Origin: CAVWDI01 sp963753725
GTDB lineage: Bacteria; Chloroflexota; Anaerolineae; Anaerolineales; UBA4823
Direction of reading: 5' to 3'
DNA length: 64,000 bases
Assembly: GCA_963753725.1 (NCBI GenBank)
Contig: CAVWDI010000010.1
Span: forward strand, 248,001-312,000
The translations under genes were made by a program, and so were the position numbers. The notes below the pieces were generated by a model, which worked only from the letters and a program-made list of their open reading frames with translations, was not told the DNA's origin and did not search any database. Position 1 is the first letter of the stretch. The number at the start of each line of letters is the position of its first letter. This document shows positions 35,505 through 44,806 of the stretch, piece by piece.

Positions 35505-38066
35505 TTAACTCCCTCCAGCCTCGGCGATAGCGTCGTCGATGTCCTGCTGCAGACGCTGCAGGGTATCATCCAAACTCAATTCTCCGGCGAGATACTGGGC
35601 AATCCGGTTTGCACTGTTGCGATAGTATGCAAATGCGAAAGGATGCACATTGAGACCCACAGCCTGGTCTTGCAGCTTGGGGATTTCAGCCGTGAACGTC
35701 GAAAGGGCATTAAGCACAGCCTCATTATCTGTTTCGAAATCCACACCCGCGTTTGCGACTTCACTCTGCGCAGGCAGAGATAAGGTGCCAGCAGAGAAAG
35801 CGCTGTAGTTTTCAGCCTGAGTCAGGAACTCCATCAACTTGGCGACATGCTCGGGATGCTCGGTGTCAGCAAAGGCTACGACACCTGCACCGCCGGCTAC
35901 ACCCGTGCTGCCGCCGTCACCACTCGGATTGGGGACTACCACCCAGTCAAAGGCATCGCCAACATCTCCGGCAACACCGTTGATCTGCCAGGAGCCGGTC
36001 ATGCACATCACCAGTTCGCCGCTCTTGAAGAAGTCAATGCAACTGTTCAGGCTGTCGCCTACCAGCCAGACTTCGGTGGGCGTAATACCTTCCTCATGCC
36101 AGCTGTTGATCAGTTCGGCGTAACTGCGGAAACCTTCTGTATCCACAGTGAAGTTGCCATCGGCATCGATCAGTGTGGCGCCCATGCTCATCGCTGGCCC
36201 GGCAAAGCGGTGGCCTGTGCGGTCAACCGAGATTGCATACTGCACCCCGGTAGCTTCAGCCACCTGCTTGGTGATCTCGGTCCACTCCTCCCAGGTCGTG
36301 CCTTCGCCAGGCACTTCTACGCCTGCCTGGTCAAACAATGTCTTGTTGACAAACGGTCCTGTGACAGTCAGTGAATCCGGGAGGCCGCCGTAGCCCATTG
36401 CCTCCAAGATTGGGGCTGGGAAATTGCTTTCGAAGTAGGCTGAGTCCTCAAGATAAGGGCGCAGATCAAGCAGCTTGCCGCTGTATGCCCCAAAGTTGGT
36501 GATGCGCGCCATGTCCGGCCCTTCGCCTGTTTCTACCTGCACCGGCAGCTGTTCGTCGATCGTCTGGTACGGCACAACATCCAGCACCACAGTTGTCTCC
36601 GGGTTAGCGGCCATGAATTCATCTACCAGCGTTTGCATCACATCAGCCTCATTGCCGTCAGCATAGTATGAAAAGCGTATTTCAGCCGGTTCGAGGGCAG
36701 CCGCAGGTTCCTCCTCGGCTGGAGCAGCGCCAGTCGCTTCGGCGATAGCGTCGTCGATGTCCTGCTGCAGACGCTGCAGGGTATCATCCAAACTCAATTC
36801 TCCGGCGAGATACTGGGCAATCCGGTTTGCACTGTTGCGATAGTATGCAAATGCGAAAGGATGCACATTGAGACCCACAGCCTGGTCTTGCAGCTTGGGG
36901 ATTTCAGCCGTGAACGTCGAAAGGGCATTCAGCACAACTTCATTATCTGTTTCGAAATCCACACCCGCGTTTGCGACTTCACTCTGCGCAGGCAGAGATA
37001 AGGTGCCAGCAGAGAAAGCGCTGTAGTTTTCAGCCTGAGCCAGGAATTCCATCAATCTGGCGACTTCTTCTGGATGCTCGGTGTCAGCAAAGGCTACGAC
37101 ACCTGCACCGCCGGCTACACCCGTGCTGCCGCCGTCACCACTCGGATTGGGGACTACCACCCAGTCAAAGGCATCGCCAACATCTCCGGCAACACCGTTG
37201 ACCTGCCAGGAGCCGGTCATGCACATCACCAGTTCGCCGCTCTTGAAGAAGTCAATGCAACTGTTCAGGCTGTCGCCTACCAGCCAGACTTCGGTGGGCG
37301 TAATACCTTCCTCATGCCAGCTGTTGATCAGTTCGGCGTAACTGCGGAAACCTTCTGTATCCACAGTGAAGTTGCCATCGGCATCGATCAGTGTGGCGCC
37401 CATGCTCATCGCTGGCCCGGCAAAGCGGTGGCCTGTGCGGTCAACCGAGATTGCATACTGCACCCCGGTAGCTTCAGCCACCTGCTTGGTGATCTCGGTC
37501 CACTCCTCCCAGGTCGTGCCTTCGCCAGGCACTTCTACGCCTGCCTGGTCAAACAATGTCTTGTTGACAAACGGTCCTGTGACAGTCAGTGAATCCGGGA
37601 GGCCGCCGTAGCCCATTGCCTCCAAGATTGGGGCTGGGAAATTGCTTTCGAAGTAGGCTGAGTCCTCAAGATAAGGGCGCAGATCAAGCAGCTTGCCGCT
37701 GTATGCCCCAAAGTTGGTGATGCGCGCCATGTCCGGCCCTTCGCCTGTTTCTACCTGCACCGGCAGCTGTTCGTCGATCGTCTGGTACGGCACAACATCC
37801 AAAGCTACCTTGATGTCAGGATTTTCAGCCATAAAGGCATCCAGGATAGGCTGCATTACATCCGCTTCAACTCCGTCAGCATAATAGGTGAAGCGAAGTT
37901 CAACGCCCTCCATCACTTCGGGCTCTTCTTCAACTTCAGCTTCTTCAACTGGTTGTTCTTCTTCAACCGCAGTGACCTGCGGGGCTTCTGTGGGTTCCTC
38001 ACCTCCTCCACATGCTGCTAGAAGCAGTACAAAAGCCAAAAACAATACAAATAGCAATCTTTTCAT
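35505..38066 (-). CDS. Tandem-duplicated ABC solute-binding lipoprotein (two SBP domains in one chain)
   Basis: An 853-residue lipoprotein: signal with lipobox LLLAACGGG, acidic linker, then two complete type-1 sugar-binding domains (about residues 53-445 and 462-853) separated by an Ala/Glu/Pro linker (APAEEEPAAALEPAE). The domains are nearly identical from VPYQTIDEQLP to the end, but their first 40 or so residues differ clearly. Single-domain SBPs are about 430 residues, so this is an in-frame gene duplication. GAAGGAG precedes the ATG. It supplies the substrate to the two permeases downstream. Assembly duplication cannot be ruled out. Confidence 0.85.
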   Translation of the reverse strand: MKRLLFVLFLAFVLLLAACGGGEEPTEAPQVTAVEEEQPVEEAEVEEEPEVMEGVELRFTYYADGVEADVMQPILDAFMAENPDIKVALDVVPYQTIDEQLPVQVETGEGPDMARITNFGAYSGKLLDLRPYLEDSAYFESNFPAPILEAMGYGGLPDSLTVTGPFVNKTLFDQAGVEVPGEGTTWEEWTEITKQVAEATGVQYAISVDRTGHRFAGPAMSMGATLIDADGNFTVDTEGFRSYAELINSWHEEGITPTEVWLVGDSLNSCIDFFKSGELVMCMTGSWQVNGVAGDVGDAFDWVVVPNPSGDGGSTGVAGGAGVVAFADTEHPEEVARLMEFLAQAENYSAFSAGTLSLPAQSEVANAGVDFETDNEVVLNALSTFTAEIPKLQDQAVGLNVHPFAFAYYRNSANRIAQYLAGELSLDDTLQRLQQDIDDAIAEATGAAPAEEEPAAALEPAEIRFSYYADGNEADVMQTLVDEFMAANPETTVVLDVVPYQTIDEQLPVQVETGEGPDMARITNFGAYSGKLLDLRPYLEDSAYFESNFPAPILEAMGYGGLPDSLTVTGPFVNKTLFDQAGVEVPGEGTTWEEWTEITKQVAEATGVQYAISVDRTGHRFAGPAMSMGATLIDADGNFTVDTEGFRSYAELINSWHEEGITPTEVWLVGDSLNSCIDFFKSGELVMCMTGSWQINGVAGDVGDAFDWVVVPNPSGDGGSTGVAGGAGVVAFADTEHPEHVAKLMEFLTQAENYSAFSAGTLSLPAQSEVANAGVDFETDNEAVLNALSTFTAEIPKLQDQAVGLNVHPFAFAYYRNSANRIAQYLAGELSLDDTLQRLQQDIDDAIAEAGGS
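35519..37800 (-). repeat. 1.06-kb direct repeat, period 1,218 bp, inside the binding-protein gene
   Basis: Bases 35519-36582 and 36737-37800 match almost base for base with a constant offset of 1,218 (406 codons). Differences cluster near the end of the unit (for example EEVARL versus EHVAKL). Sequence outside the unit on both sides is diverged, which suggests gene conversion or recent recombination between older tandem domains. Confidence 0.9.
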
Positions 38067-38136
38067 TATCGTCTCCTTCTCTATTATTGTTTATCTGATC
38101 AAATTTGAAATGAGTTATTTTTCAATAGGTACCTCC

Positions 38137-39483
38137 TCACTTGGTTAGTTCCAGGATTGGAATTTTCAGTAATTGTGCAAGTAATTTAAGGACATCAGTA
38201 AAGTCACCATATGTCATTGAGATGTGATGCTCCAATCCTTCAGTTAAAATCACATCCAGTACTTCTCTAGCAGGGATGTCAAATTTCAGTAGACCAGATG
38301 TGCCGGAAAAACTCTTCGGGCCTTGAATGATTTCACCACGTCCAATAACCAGCCTGTATTCTCCTGATGATTCATTTATACGGGCGATAGTCACTGGTCC
38401 AGGTTTTAGGGTGAATTCGAACAATAATGGCAATCCCCGGTTCGAGTGAACCGTAACTCCCGGGGAGTCCTTTGGATCCGACATTGAGAGCGGTGCCAAT
38501 CCACAATGCCAAACAACAATCGCGTCACGTTCATCGTCTATCGAGACGATATCAGTTCCAAATGCTGGTTCCCCGCTGATCGATTGCAAGATCATCTGCG
38601 TGATAGTGCCGTTGACATCGGCTTCGCAGCTGCATGGAATCATCTCATTACTCAACATCGACATGGCTCCGCAAGCTGCGCAGCCTAATTCAGTAAAAAA
38701 TTCTGGCCAACAGCGGATGGCATAACAATTGATGTCCTTTTCGCCAGCAATTTGCTTTAAGGCTGCGTAGACACTCAAGGTTCCTTTTGTGGCTGTTGGC
38801 TCTAATTCTTCAAGCCCTTTGACTTTATCTCGGATCTTGGATTGAATGGTTTCGATTTGATTAGGTTCAATTTTTTTTGCAAGCGGAAATATATCTTTGG
38901 AGAGGTCGAACTGGACTACTTCCAATCCAAAAATCTTGTTGATGAGTTCAGGGCTGTGAAGGCAAGTTTCAAAACCCTCTGGATTTTCTCCTACCCGTCC
39001 TAATCGGGTGCTGCGCAATATGCTACGTGCTCGCCCGGCAAGAGCCATAGAACCAACTTTTTCTAATGCTTGATATCCATCGGGAGGCGCAAAAATGGTT
39101 TCATACCAGCGTCCGGAGCGGGTTAATGCATGGGCTGCCAGATTGATCCCACAGAAGGAGTTAAGCCGCAGTCGCTCACCGGTGTGTTCTTCGGGGACCG
39201 CCCACAGTATCAGCGGTGCGTCGATTTTTTCAACCAGCGCGCTGATCATGGTGCTGTCTGCAAAGGTTGCCTGGAAGACCACCAGTAAATCAGGTGGGTT
39301 GGCAATCATTGTTTCAGCAATTCCCTGTGCGGATTTCAAATCTGTAATCAATTCTGTCTGATCAGCCAAATTAACATGAGCCTGTGCAAGGTGCTGGTAA
39401 GCTTCATTGCTCAATTCTTTGGCAAAATCGGTATCAAAAGTGGTACGGGCGATCGGAATGAAAGCTACACGGGGTTTGCGCAT
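38137..39483 (-). CDS. L-fucose/L-arabinose-isomerase-like protein, candidate sulfoquinovose isomerase
   Basis: A 448-residue protein with the fucose-isomerase C-terminal pattern: IRCWPEFF, GCAACGAMSML, PCSCEADVNGTITQMIL (metal-binding Glu/Asp) and IVVWHCGLAP (metal-binding His). Family members interconvert aldoses and ketoses with Mn2+. In this operon conversion of sulfoquinovose to 6-deoxy-6-sulfofructose is inferred. The ATG overlaps the stop codon of the ROK regulator as TAATG, so the two are translationally coupled. Confidence 0.75.
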   Translation of the reverse strand: MRKPRVAFIPIARTTFDTDFAKELSNEAYQHLAQAHVNLADQTELITDLKSAQGIAETMIANPPDLLVVFQATFADSTMISALVEKIDAPLILWAVPEEHTGERLRLNSFCGINLAAHALTRSGRWYETIFAPPDGYQALEKVGSMALAGRARSILRSTRLGRVGENPEGFETCLHSPELINKIFGLEVVQFDLSKDIFPLAKKIEPNQIETIQSKIRDKVKGLEELEPTATKGTLSVYAALKQIAGEKDINCYAIRCWPEFFTELGCAACGAMSMLSNEMIPCSCEADVNGTITQMILQSISGEPAFGTDIVSIDDERDAIVVWHCGLAPLSMSDPKDSPGVTVHSNRGLPLLFEFTLKPGPVTIARINESSGEYRLVIGRGEIIQGPKSFSGTSGLLKFDIPAREVLDVILTEGLEHHISMTYGDFTDVLKLLAQLLKIPILELTK

Positions 39484-40731
39484 TAAGGACCCTCAGGTTG
39501 TTGGTAAAAAAATGTGGTCAAAGCCAGGGCTGCAGCGCCAATAACGCCTGCCCGCCAGCCAAAGCTGGTTATCTTAAGTTTCACTTTTTCACCCAGTCCA
39601 GCGAAAGCTGCTGCCCTCATCCTTGATTCAGCCACCGGCAAAATCAAATCACTTCCCTGTGCAAACATCCCTCCCAGGATGATCATTTCAGGATTCAGCA
39701 CATTTACCAGATTCGCGAGCGCGATCCCCAGATAACAGGAGCGTTGCTCAATCAATTCCTTGGCTAACTTATCTCCATCCGAGGCAGCTGAAAAGACAAG
39801 CTCAATCGGAGTTCTTCCATCCTCCGTGTTTAAATACTTCCGCAAGGGTACTCTCGGGATGGGATGATGCTAAGCTCTCTGCATGGCGAACCAGCACGGG
39901 TTCGGATAAAAGAGTTTCCAGGCACCCGGTATTACCGCATGTACAAATCTCACCTCCTTGGGGAATAATGGTTGTGTGTCCAATCTCCCCTGCTCCAGCA
40001 CCGCTGCCGCGGAAGAGCTGTCCATTGACAACGATTCCCGAGCCTACTCCAATTCGCCCATAGACAAACGCCAAAACACCAACCTCCCGCCCATCACCAA
40101 AGATCGCTTCAGCTAAGGCCATCGAGCGAACATTGTTATCGACACATACAGGTAATTCGAGCCGGGTTTCAATCAAACGCTGAACAGGAACATTTTCCCA
40201 CCCTAATCGCGGGGCAAATACATTTATACCTTCTTCGTAATTCACTAAACCAGATGCCCCCACGCCAACACCAATCACTCGCTCTCGTTCAACTTCACTC
40301 TTGATAACAAGTTCTTCTATCAATTGGACGATGTTATTAATCACGTCATCTGGAGAAGTTGTGAGATCAAAATTACCAATTTCACTTGAGATGATTTGAG
40401 CGAAAAGATCTGTAATAGCAACCCTAAATAAACCCACTCCAATGTGAACTCCGATCGCATAACGTGCTGAAGGAACCAATCTGAGCATTCTCCTCGGCCG
40501 CCCAACCCGTCTGTGCTTTTCCGTGGCTTCAATTTTTTCTTCTATTATGATCCCCTGATCTAGAAGTTCGGATATTAGATTGGTGATGGTTGTATTGGAA
40601 AGGGATAGCTTTTCCGCCAATTCGACCCGGGATATCTGGCCATCCTTTAATAAACTCAGTAATATTGCCCGAATATTATGGGATTTAACTAGGTTTATAT
40701 TACTACCAAGCAGATGATTCGACTTTGTCAT
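39483..40731 (-). CDS. ROK-family transcriptional repressor, one frameshift
   Basis: N-terminal winged HTH (LAEKLSLSNTTITNLISELLD), then the ROK sugar-kinase-like fold with GAGAGEIGHTTI and the zinc motif GEICTCGNTGCLE. VDNNVRSMALAE replaces the kinase catalytic Asp, as usual for regulators. One extra A near 39834 (TTTAAA) splits the gene; without it the protein continues VFNTEDGRTPIELVF to the C-terminus and is about 415 residues. It is the first gene of the operon and likely autoregulates through the palindrome at 40767-40803. A sugar or sulfosugar is the expected inducer. Confidence 0.8.
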
Positions 40732-40766
40732 GAGTTAACCGGTGAAAAACTCCCCAATTCGTAACA

Positions 40767-40825
40767 ATATATTTATTTTTTCAACTTGATTAAATAAATA
40801 TATATTAATAGTCAAATCCTGTCAA
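40767..40825 (-). promoter_or_regulatory. Operon promoter overlapped by ROK-type operator palindrome
   Basis: On the minus strand TTGACA (40825-40820), 17 nt, TATATT (40802-40797) forms a good promoter for the ROK gene and the operon. A 12-bp inverted repeat ATATATTTATTT (40767-40778) / AAATAAATATAT (40792-40803) with a 13-nt spacer covers the -10 box and start region. The TTATTT...AAATAA core resembles NagC/Mlc ROK operators. Confidence 0.7.
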
Positions 40826-41310
40826 GGATTATTTAAACATTTCTGTTACATTCGTGAATGGAGAGTTTTTTATCCCGTTTTGTACCGAAAATTGAAAGAG
40901 TTTGGTGTTGATGTCCATCATCATATTGCCTGAAAAATTACCAACTCGGCAGAGGAGATAGTAAGTTCGAATCAAATTTAACCCGTTTCTTGAGATGATT
41001 TCAATACAAGCAAGTTTATTCGAAATGTGGGGATCGTAAATAGAATGTGAATTGTTATTTTAACTCTGTTGCCAATTTCGAGCAATTGCAAATTCACCGT
41101 TATATTGGACTGTACACCCCCAGGATTAATCCGCCTGGGTTCAGTACCCTGGTACACCACCCTGCTCACAAGGGCTGGTATGGAAGTGCCATATGATTAT
41201 TAAATGGGCAGGATTGGGATAAATGTTGCTATAATTAAGAATAATTCATTGCTCGGGTGAAAATAAAAGCATCCCGGTATCCACAACTCACAATAAACCG
41301 GAAGCAAAGT
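40826..41310. other. 485-base divergent intergenic stretch
   Basis: No supported gene. It holds a possible small hairpin (CCCAGG near 41119 with CCTGGG near 41134) and A+T-rich sequence. GGAAG near 41300 is the ribosome site of the next reading frame. Confidence 0.4.
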
Positions 41311-41769
41311 ATGACCTTGAAAATTTATCTACTTGGTCAGTCCATACTGCAAGCTGGCGAACTACCGATTGAATTGCCATCCAGACCCATCCAATCAAGC
41401 CTGGCTGAGGCATTCACAATAGTAGAAAAGACAGCGGAGCGCAACTTGGAAGCCGGACTTTTACGCCTGCGGACTGAGGCTGTACTCATCCAGGGGAACG
41501 ATGATGCCGCAGAAATCAGCCTGAATAAAACCATCTTGGAAGCTCACCGGGGTTCAGCCAGGTTATGGAAGATGCGAGCAGCGATAGACCTGGCCAATTT
41601 ATGCGTAAAGCAGGGCAGAATTGATGAGGCGAAAATGAAGCTGGGGGAGATCTATGGATGGTTTACAGAAAGATTCGAAATGCCAGACCTATTAAAAGGC
41701 CAGGATGCTGCTGGAAGAACTGAGATAAGAGATTTTCGCTGCGGCTTCCTGACAATTGAAACTACATAA
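41311..41769 (+). pseudogene. SARP/TPR regulator remnant with large internal deletion
   Basis: The first 30 residues (LKIYLLGQ, then IELPSRPIQSSLAE) match the start of BTAD/SARP-type activators, whose next residues are normally LLAYL and a DNA-binding domain. Directly after comes RLRTEAVLIQGNDDAAEISL and KLGEIYGWFTERFEMPDL, the extreme C-terminal TPR text of large Chloroflexota ATPase/cyclase regulators. The middle of a protein of about 1,000 residues is therefore missing, in frame, leaving 152 residues. Probably non-functional, or a chimera. Read from an ATG at 41311 with GGAAG upstream. Confidence 0.6.
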
Positions 41770-41791
41770 TTACAATGGAGGTTATCAAAAA

Positions 41792-42677
41792 ATGACCAAC
41801 AAGCAGAGGATACTGATTACTGGAGCAACCGGAAACATTGGGGGAGGCGCTGCGCTTAGCGCTTGCAAAACGCGGCGCTAACGTTGTATTGCTCGGGCGC
41901 AAGTTAGAAACATTAGAAGCCAGGGCGGATTCTATCCGCCTTACGCTGTCTGAAGAGGGGATCGAGTTCCAGGATACGGACATATCCACGCTGGTAATCG
42001 ACTTCTCTGACATGGAATCCGTCAGGCTTTCGGCTGCGGAGGCTTTGAACCGCTTCCCGGTGATAAATGGACTGGTACTATCTGCAGTCGCCTTAATCCA
42101 AAATGGTCCGAACATGCTGCCCAACGGTCACGAGTTGATGTTCGCTACCAACGTGATGGGGCCGTTTCTGTTCACCCAACTTTTGTTGGAAAGGATGGAG
42201 GGATCAGACGGAATGGTCCTGCATGTGATTGCGCCCTTCACGAAAGACATCGATTGGGATGACCTTGAAAGCCTCAAAAATCACAAGACAAATACTGCTT
42301 ACGAAAGGACCAAGACAATGCACCGGGTGATCGCCGGGGAGATGGCGCGCCGATATGCCGGAAAGATCTGCTCGGTAGCATTCGATCCTTCGTTCATCAT
42401 CGATAAAAATGACCCGGAGTTGGAGAAACGGTGGCCGTCCGGATTCATGGGTTTCTTCTGGCGGGTGATGACAATACTTATCGCAAAACCCCCTTCGGTG
42501 GCGGGTGAACCCCTTGCGGACCTGATGCTATCGTATCCAGATCGCAGCGCCATTAATGGAGCCCTGTTCAAATTGGATAAACGCGTAAAAAAACCTGATA
42601 AGGCGATGAATGATGAGGTATCAGGAAAAAGGTTGTGGGATGAGTTGGTGAAACTAACAGGACTAACAGGTGATTGA
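41792..42677 (+). CDS. Short-chain dehydrogenase/reductase (retinol-dehydrogenase-like), one frameshift
   Basis: GGAGG precedes the ATG at 41792. Nucleotide loop TGATGNIGGGA. An extra base near 41857 (CTTAGCGC; the fragment at 21990 has CTCGCGC) breaks the frame, which then continues LALAKRGANVVLLGRKLE and LVLSAVALIQ to a catalytic YxxxK-like site (AYERTKTMH, Tyr and Lys spaced as expected). About 294 residues. The C-terminal region resembles plant/human retinol-dehydrogenase-type SDRs. Comparison with the 21990 fragment confirms the position of the indel. Confidence 0.75.
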
Positions 42678-42796
42678 AACCTCACAGCTTGTTCCCGTCC
42701 TCATATTTCGGGATTTCATGCTGTGTTGTGGTGGGTTAGCCATGTTATATAATCATTACCTATGGCTGAATACCTTGAGCAGTTAAGGAGAAAAAT

Positions 42797-43490
42797 ATGA
42801 AGAAAGTTTGCATCGTGGGGGCATCCGGGAAACTAGGGCAGTACATGGTGCAGCACGCGCTGGACCGGGGATACGAGGTGGGTGGCGTGTGCCGGGAAAA
42901 AAGCGTTGAAAAGCTCGACGCATTCAAGGATCGCATAACGATTTATCCTGGAGCGACGAACGACCGCCAGATTATTGAAAATGCGGTTGCGGGGTGTGAT
43001 GGGGTGCTGACTGTGCTGGTCCCCTGGGGGGTGCAGCAGTACTCATCAGGTACAGCCCAGGCGGTACTCGACTATTGCGCCTGAAGGGGCGCGCTTGATA
43101 TTCTCCTGCGGCTGGCATATTACGATGGATGGTCAGGACGTATATTCGACGAAATTCAATACGCTTGTGAAGGTCAGCACCTGGATTGGGCGCACATTTC
43201 GTATTTTGGATATCGATGACCAGGTGGAAGCAACCCGGCGGATATTTGCCAGCGATACGTTGTGGACGGTTGTGCGCGGCAGCGACCTGGAAGAGGGTGA
43301 AAGCCAGGGGCTGCCGGTATGGAGCCAGCACGTGAACGATCCCATCCTAGAGAGTAATATCACACGCCGGGTGGACTTTGCCCTGTTCATGGTGGAAGCC
43401 CTTGAGAACGACGAGCTCATCCACCAGGCCCCGGCGATTGTCAGCTGCCAGTCACCCTCGGCGCTGGCTTACGCTCCCGCACACGAATAG
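42797..43490 (+). CDS. NAD(P)-binding (NmrA/SDR-a-like) protein, one frameshift
   Basis: TAAGGAG precedes the ATG. Rossmann start VCIVGASGKLGQYMVQHAL, then VAGCDGVLTVLVPWG. One extra base near 43083 creates the stop; the corrected frame reads LDYCAEGARLIFSCGWHITMD and goes on to ALENDELIHQAPAIVSCQ. About 230 residues, in the atypical SDR family that binds NAD(P) and senses redox state or reduces flavonoid-type substrates. 119 bp after the SDR gene. Confidence 0.7.
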
Positions 43491-43584
43491 CCTAAAATTG
43501 GTGGAAATTCTGTCGAAGACAAATAAAATTGTTGTGCATAACCATTCATTATGGCAATATTGTTCCTGAAGCGAGGTGTTCCCC

Positions 43585-44584
43585 ATGCAAAAACCTGACC
43601 CTCTCGACTGGCTGCTTGAAATTGACGATGAGAACCCGGGAATCCGCTATTTCGCCCTGCAAGATTTGCTGGGCTTGCCGCAGTCTGATAATCAAGTGCG
43701 TGAGGCTCGCTCGGCCATTATGAAAAGCGGTCCGGTTCCAAAAATCCTGGGGATGCAGGAGCCGGAAGGATATTGGGTCAAACCTGGCGGCGGATATTCC
43801 CCCAAATATAAAGCCAATACCTGGTCGCTGCTCTTTCTGGCTGAGCTGGGCGCTGATCTGGATAATGAGCAAATCCGCCAGGGCTGCGAATATTATTTGA
43901 ACAACAGCATTGCTAAGAATGGAGGGTTTCTCGGTCTACCGCACACCAACACCCAGCGGCGCATTCCACTGCTTAAATGGGAATATGATTTACGCGATGC
44001 AGCGGCTGGGATATGGTGAGCACCCGCTGGTAGGGTCAGCTCGCGAGTGGCTGGTTCAATTGATCCTCGAAAAACAGCATGGAACAAGCCGCGCTAATGG
44101 AGACGGTTTCCAGGGCTTCGCCTGCCGTGTAAATGAAGGAAAGCCATGCGCCTGGGGCGCCAATAAAGCCCTGCGTGCCTTGCTGGAAGCGCCGGAAGGC
44201 GCACAGACCAGCGCGCTCGAAGGCGCTCTGGCGACCAGCGCAGAGTTATTGCTCAGCAGTGATCCGGCAGTCGCAGACTACCCCTACACCAACCGGGTCA
44301 GCTCGACCTGGTTCAAACTGGGATTCCCGCTGAGCTACTGGAGCGATGTCCTGGAAACAATCTCGAACCTTGTAGAACTTGGATATGGGAATGATCCGCG
44401 TCTGGAAACGGGTTTGAATTGGATCGTGGCTAAACAGGTTGAAAATGAACGCTGGCATCTTGAAAACAGCCTGAACGGTAAAATGTGGGCCGACATCGAA
44501 TCCAAAGGGGCGCCCAGTAAATGGATTACCCTGCGTGCGCTCCGGGTCTTGAAGCAGGCTGGACTGTACACCCCAGGGGGATGA
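43585..44584 (+). CDS. Alpha-alpha-toroid (prenyltransferase/squalene-cyclase-like repeat) protein, one frameshift
   Basis: ATG at 43585 with GCGAGG upstream. An extra T near 43929 splits it; repaired text reads NGGFSVYRTPTPSGAFHCLNGN. Repeated QxxxGxW-like units (WSLLFLAELG, NGGFSVYR, GWGANKAL, RWHLENSL) and His/Cys/Asp residues resemble the toroid fold of protein prenyltransferases and terpene cyclases. In Chloroflexota such genes are often labelled NifH-like by error. About 332 residues. Substrate unknown. Confidence 0.6.
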
Positions 44585-44806
44585 AGAGGTCAATTATTCC
44601 ACGGCACAGTCCATCGAGGAATTTGTTAGTACGGCCACGGTTTACTTACTTATTTACAAAGTACGGATCATGCCCGTTCAGAGCCCAGGCACGACCGGCT
44701 CAACAGCTTGCCAGCAGGAAAGTTAATTATAATTAGGATCTAACCAGCCAGATAATTGCTGAAGTGGTTGCACAGTTATTCAATAACTGAAAGGTAGAAA
44801 GGCAGC

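Noticed and set aside
35753..37611. Several plus-strand reading frames opposite the binding-protein gene, occurring twice
   Set aside because: They repeat only because the coding strand is duplicated; none has a ribosome site or family text.
40955..40990. GTTCGAATC stretch resembling a tRNA T-arm
   Set aside because: No acceptor stem, D-arm or anticodon arm can be paired around it.
40978..41169. Short minus-strand frame upstream of the ROK gene
   Set aside because: No ribosome site or recognisable sequence; treated as intergenic.
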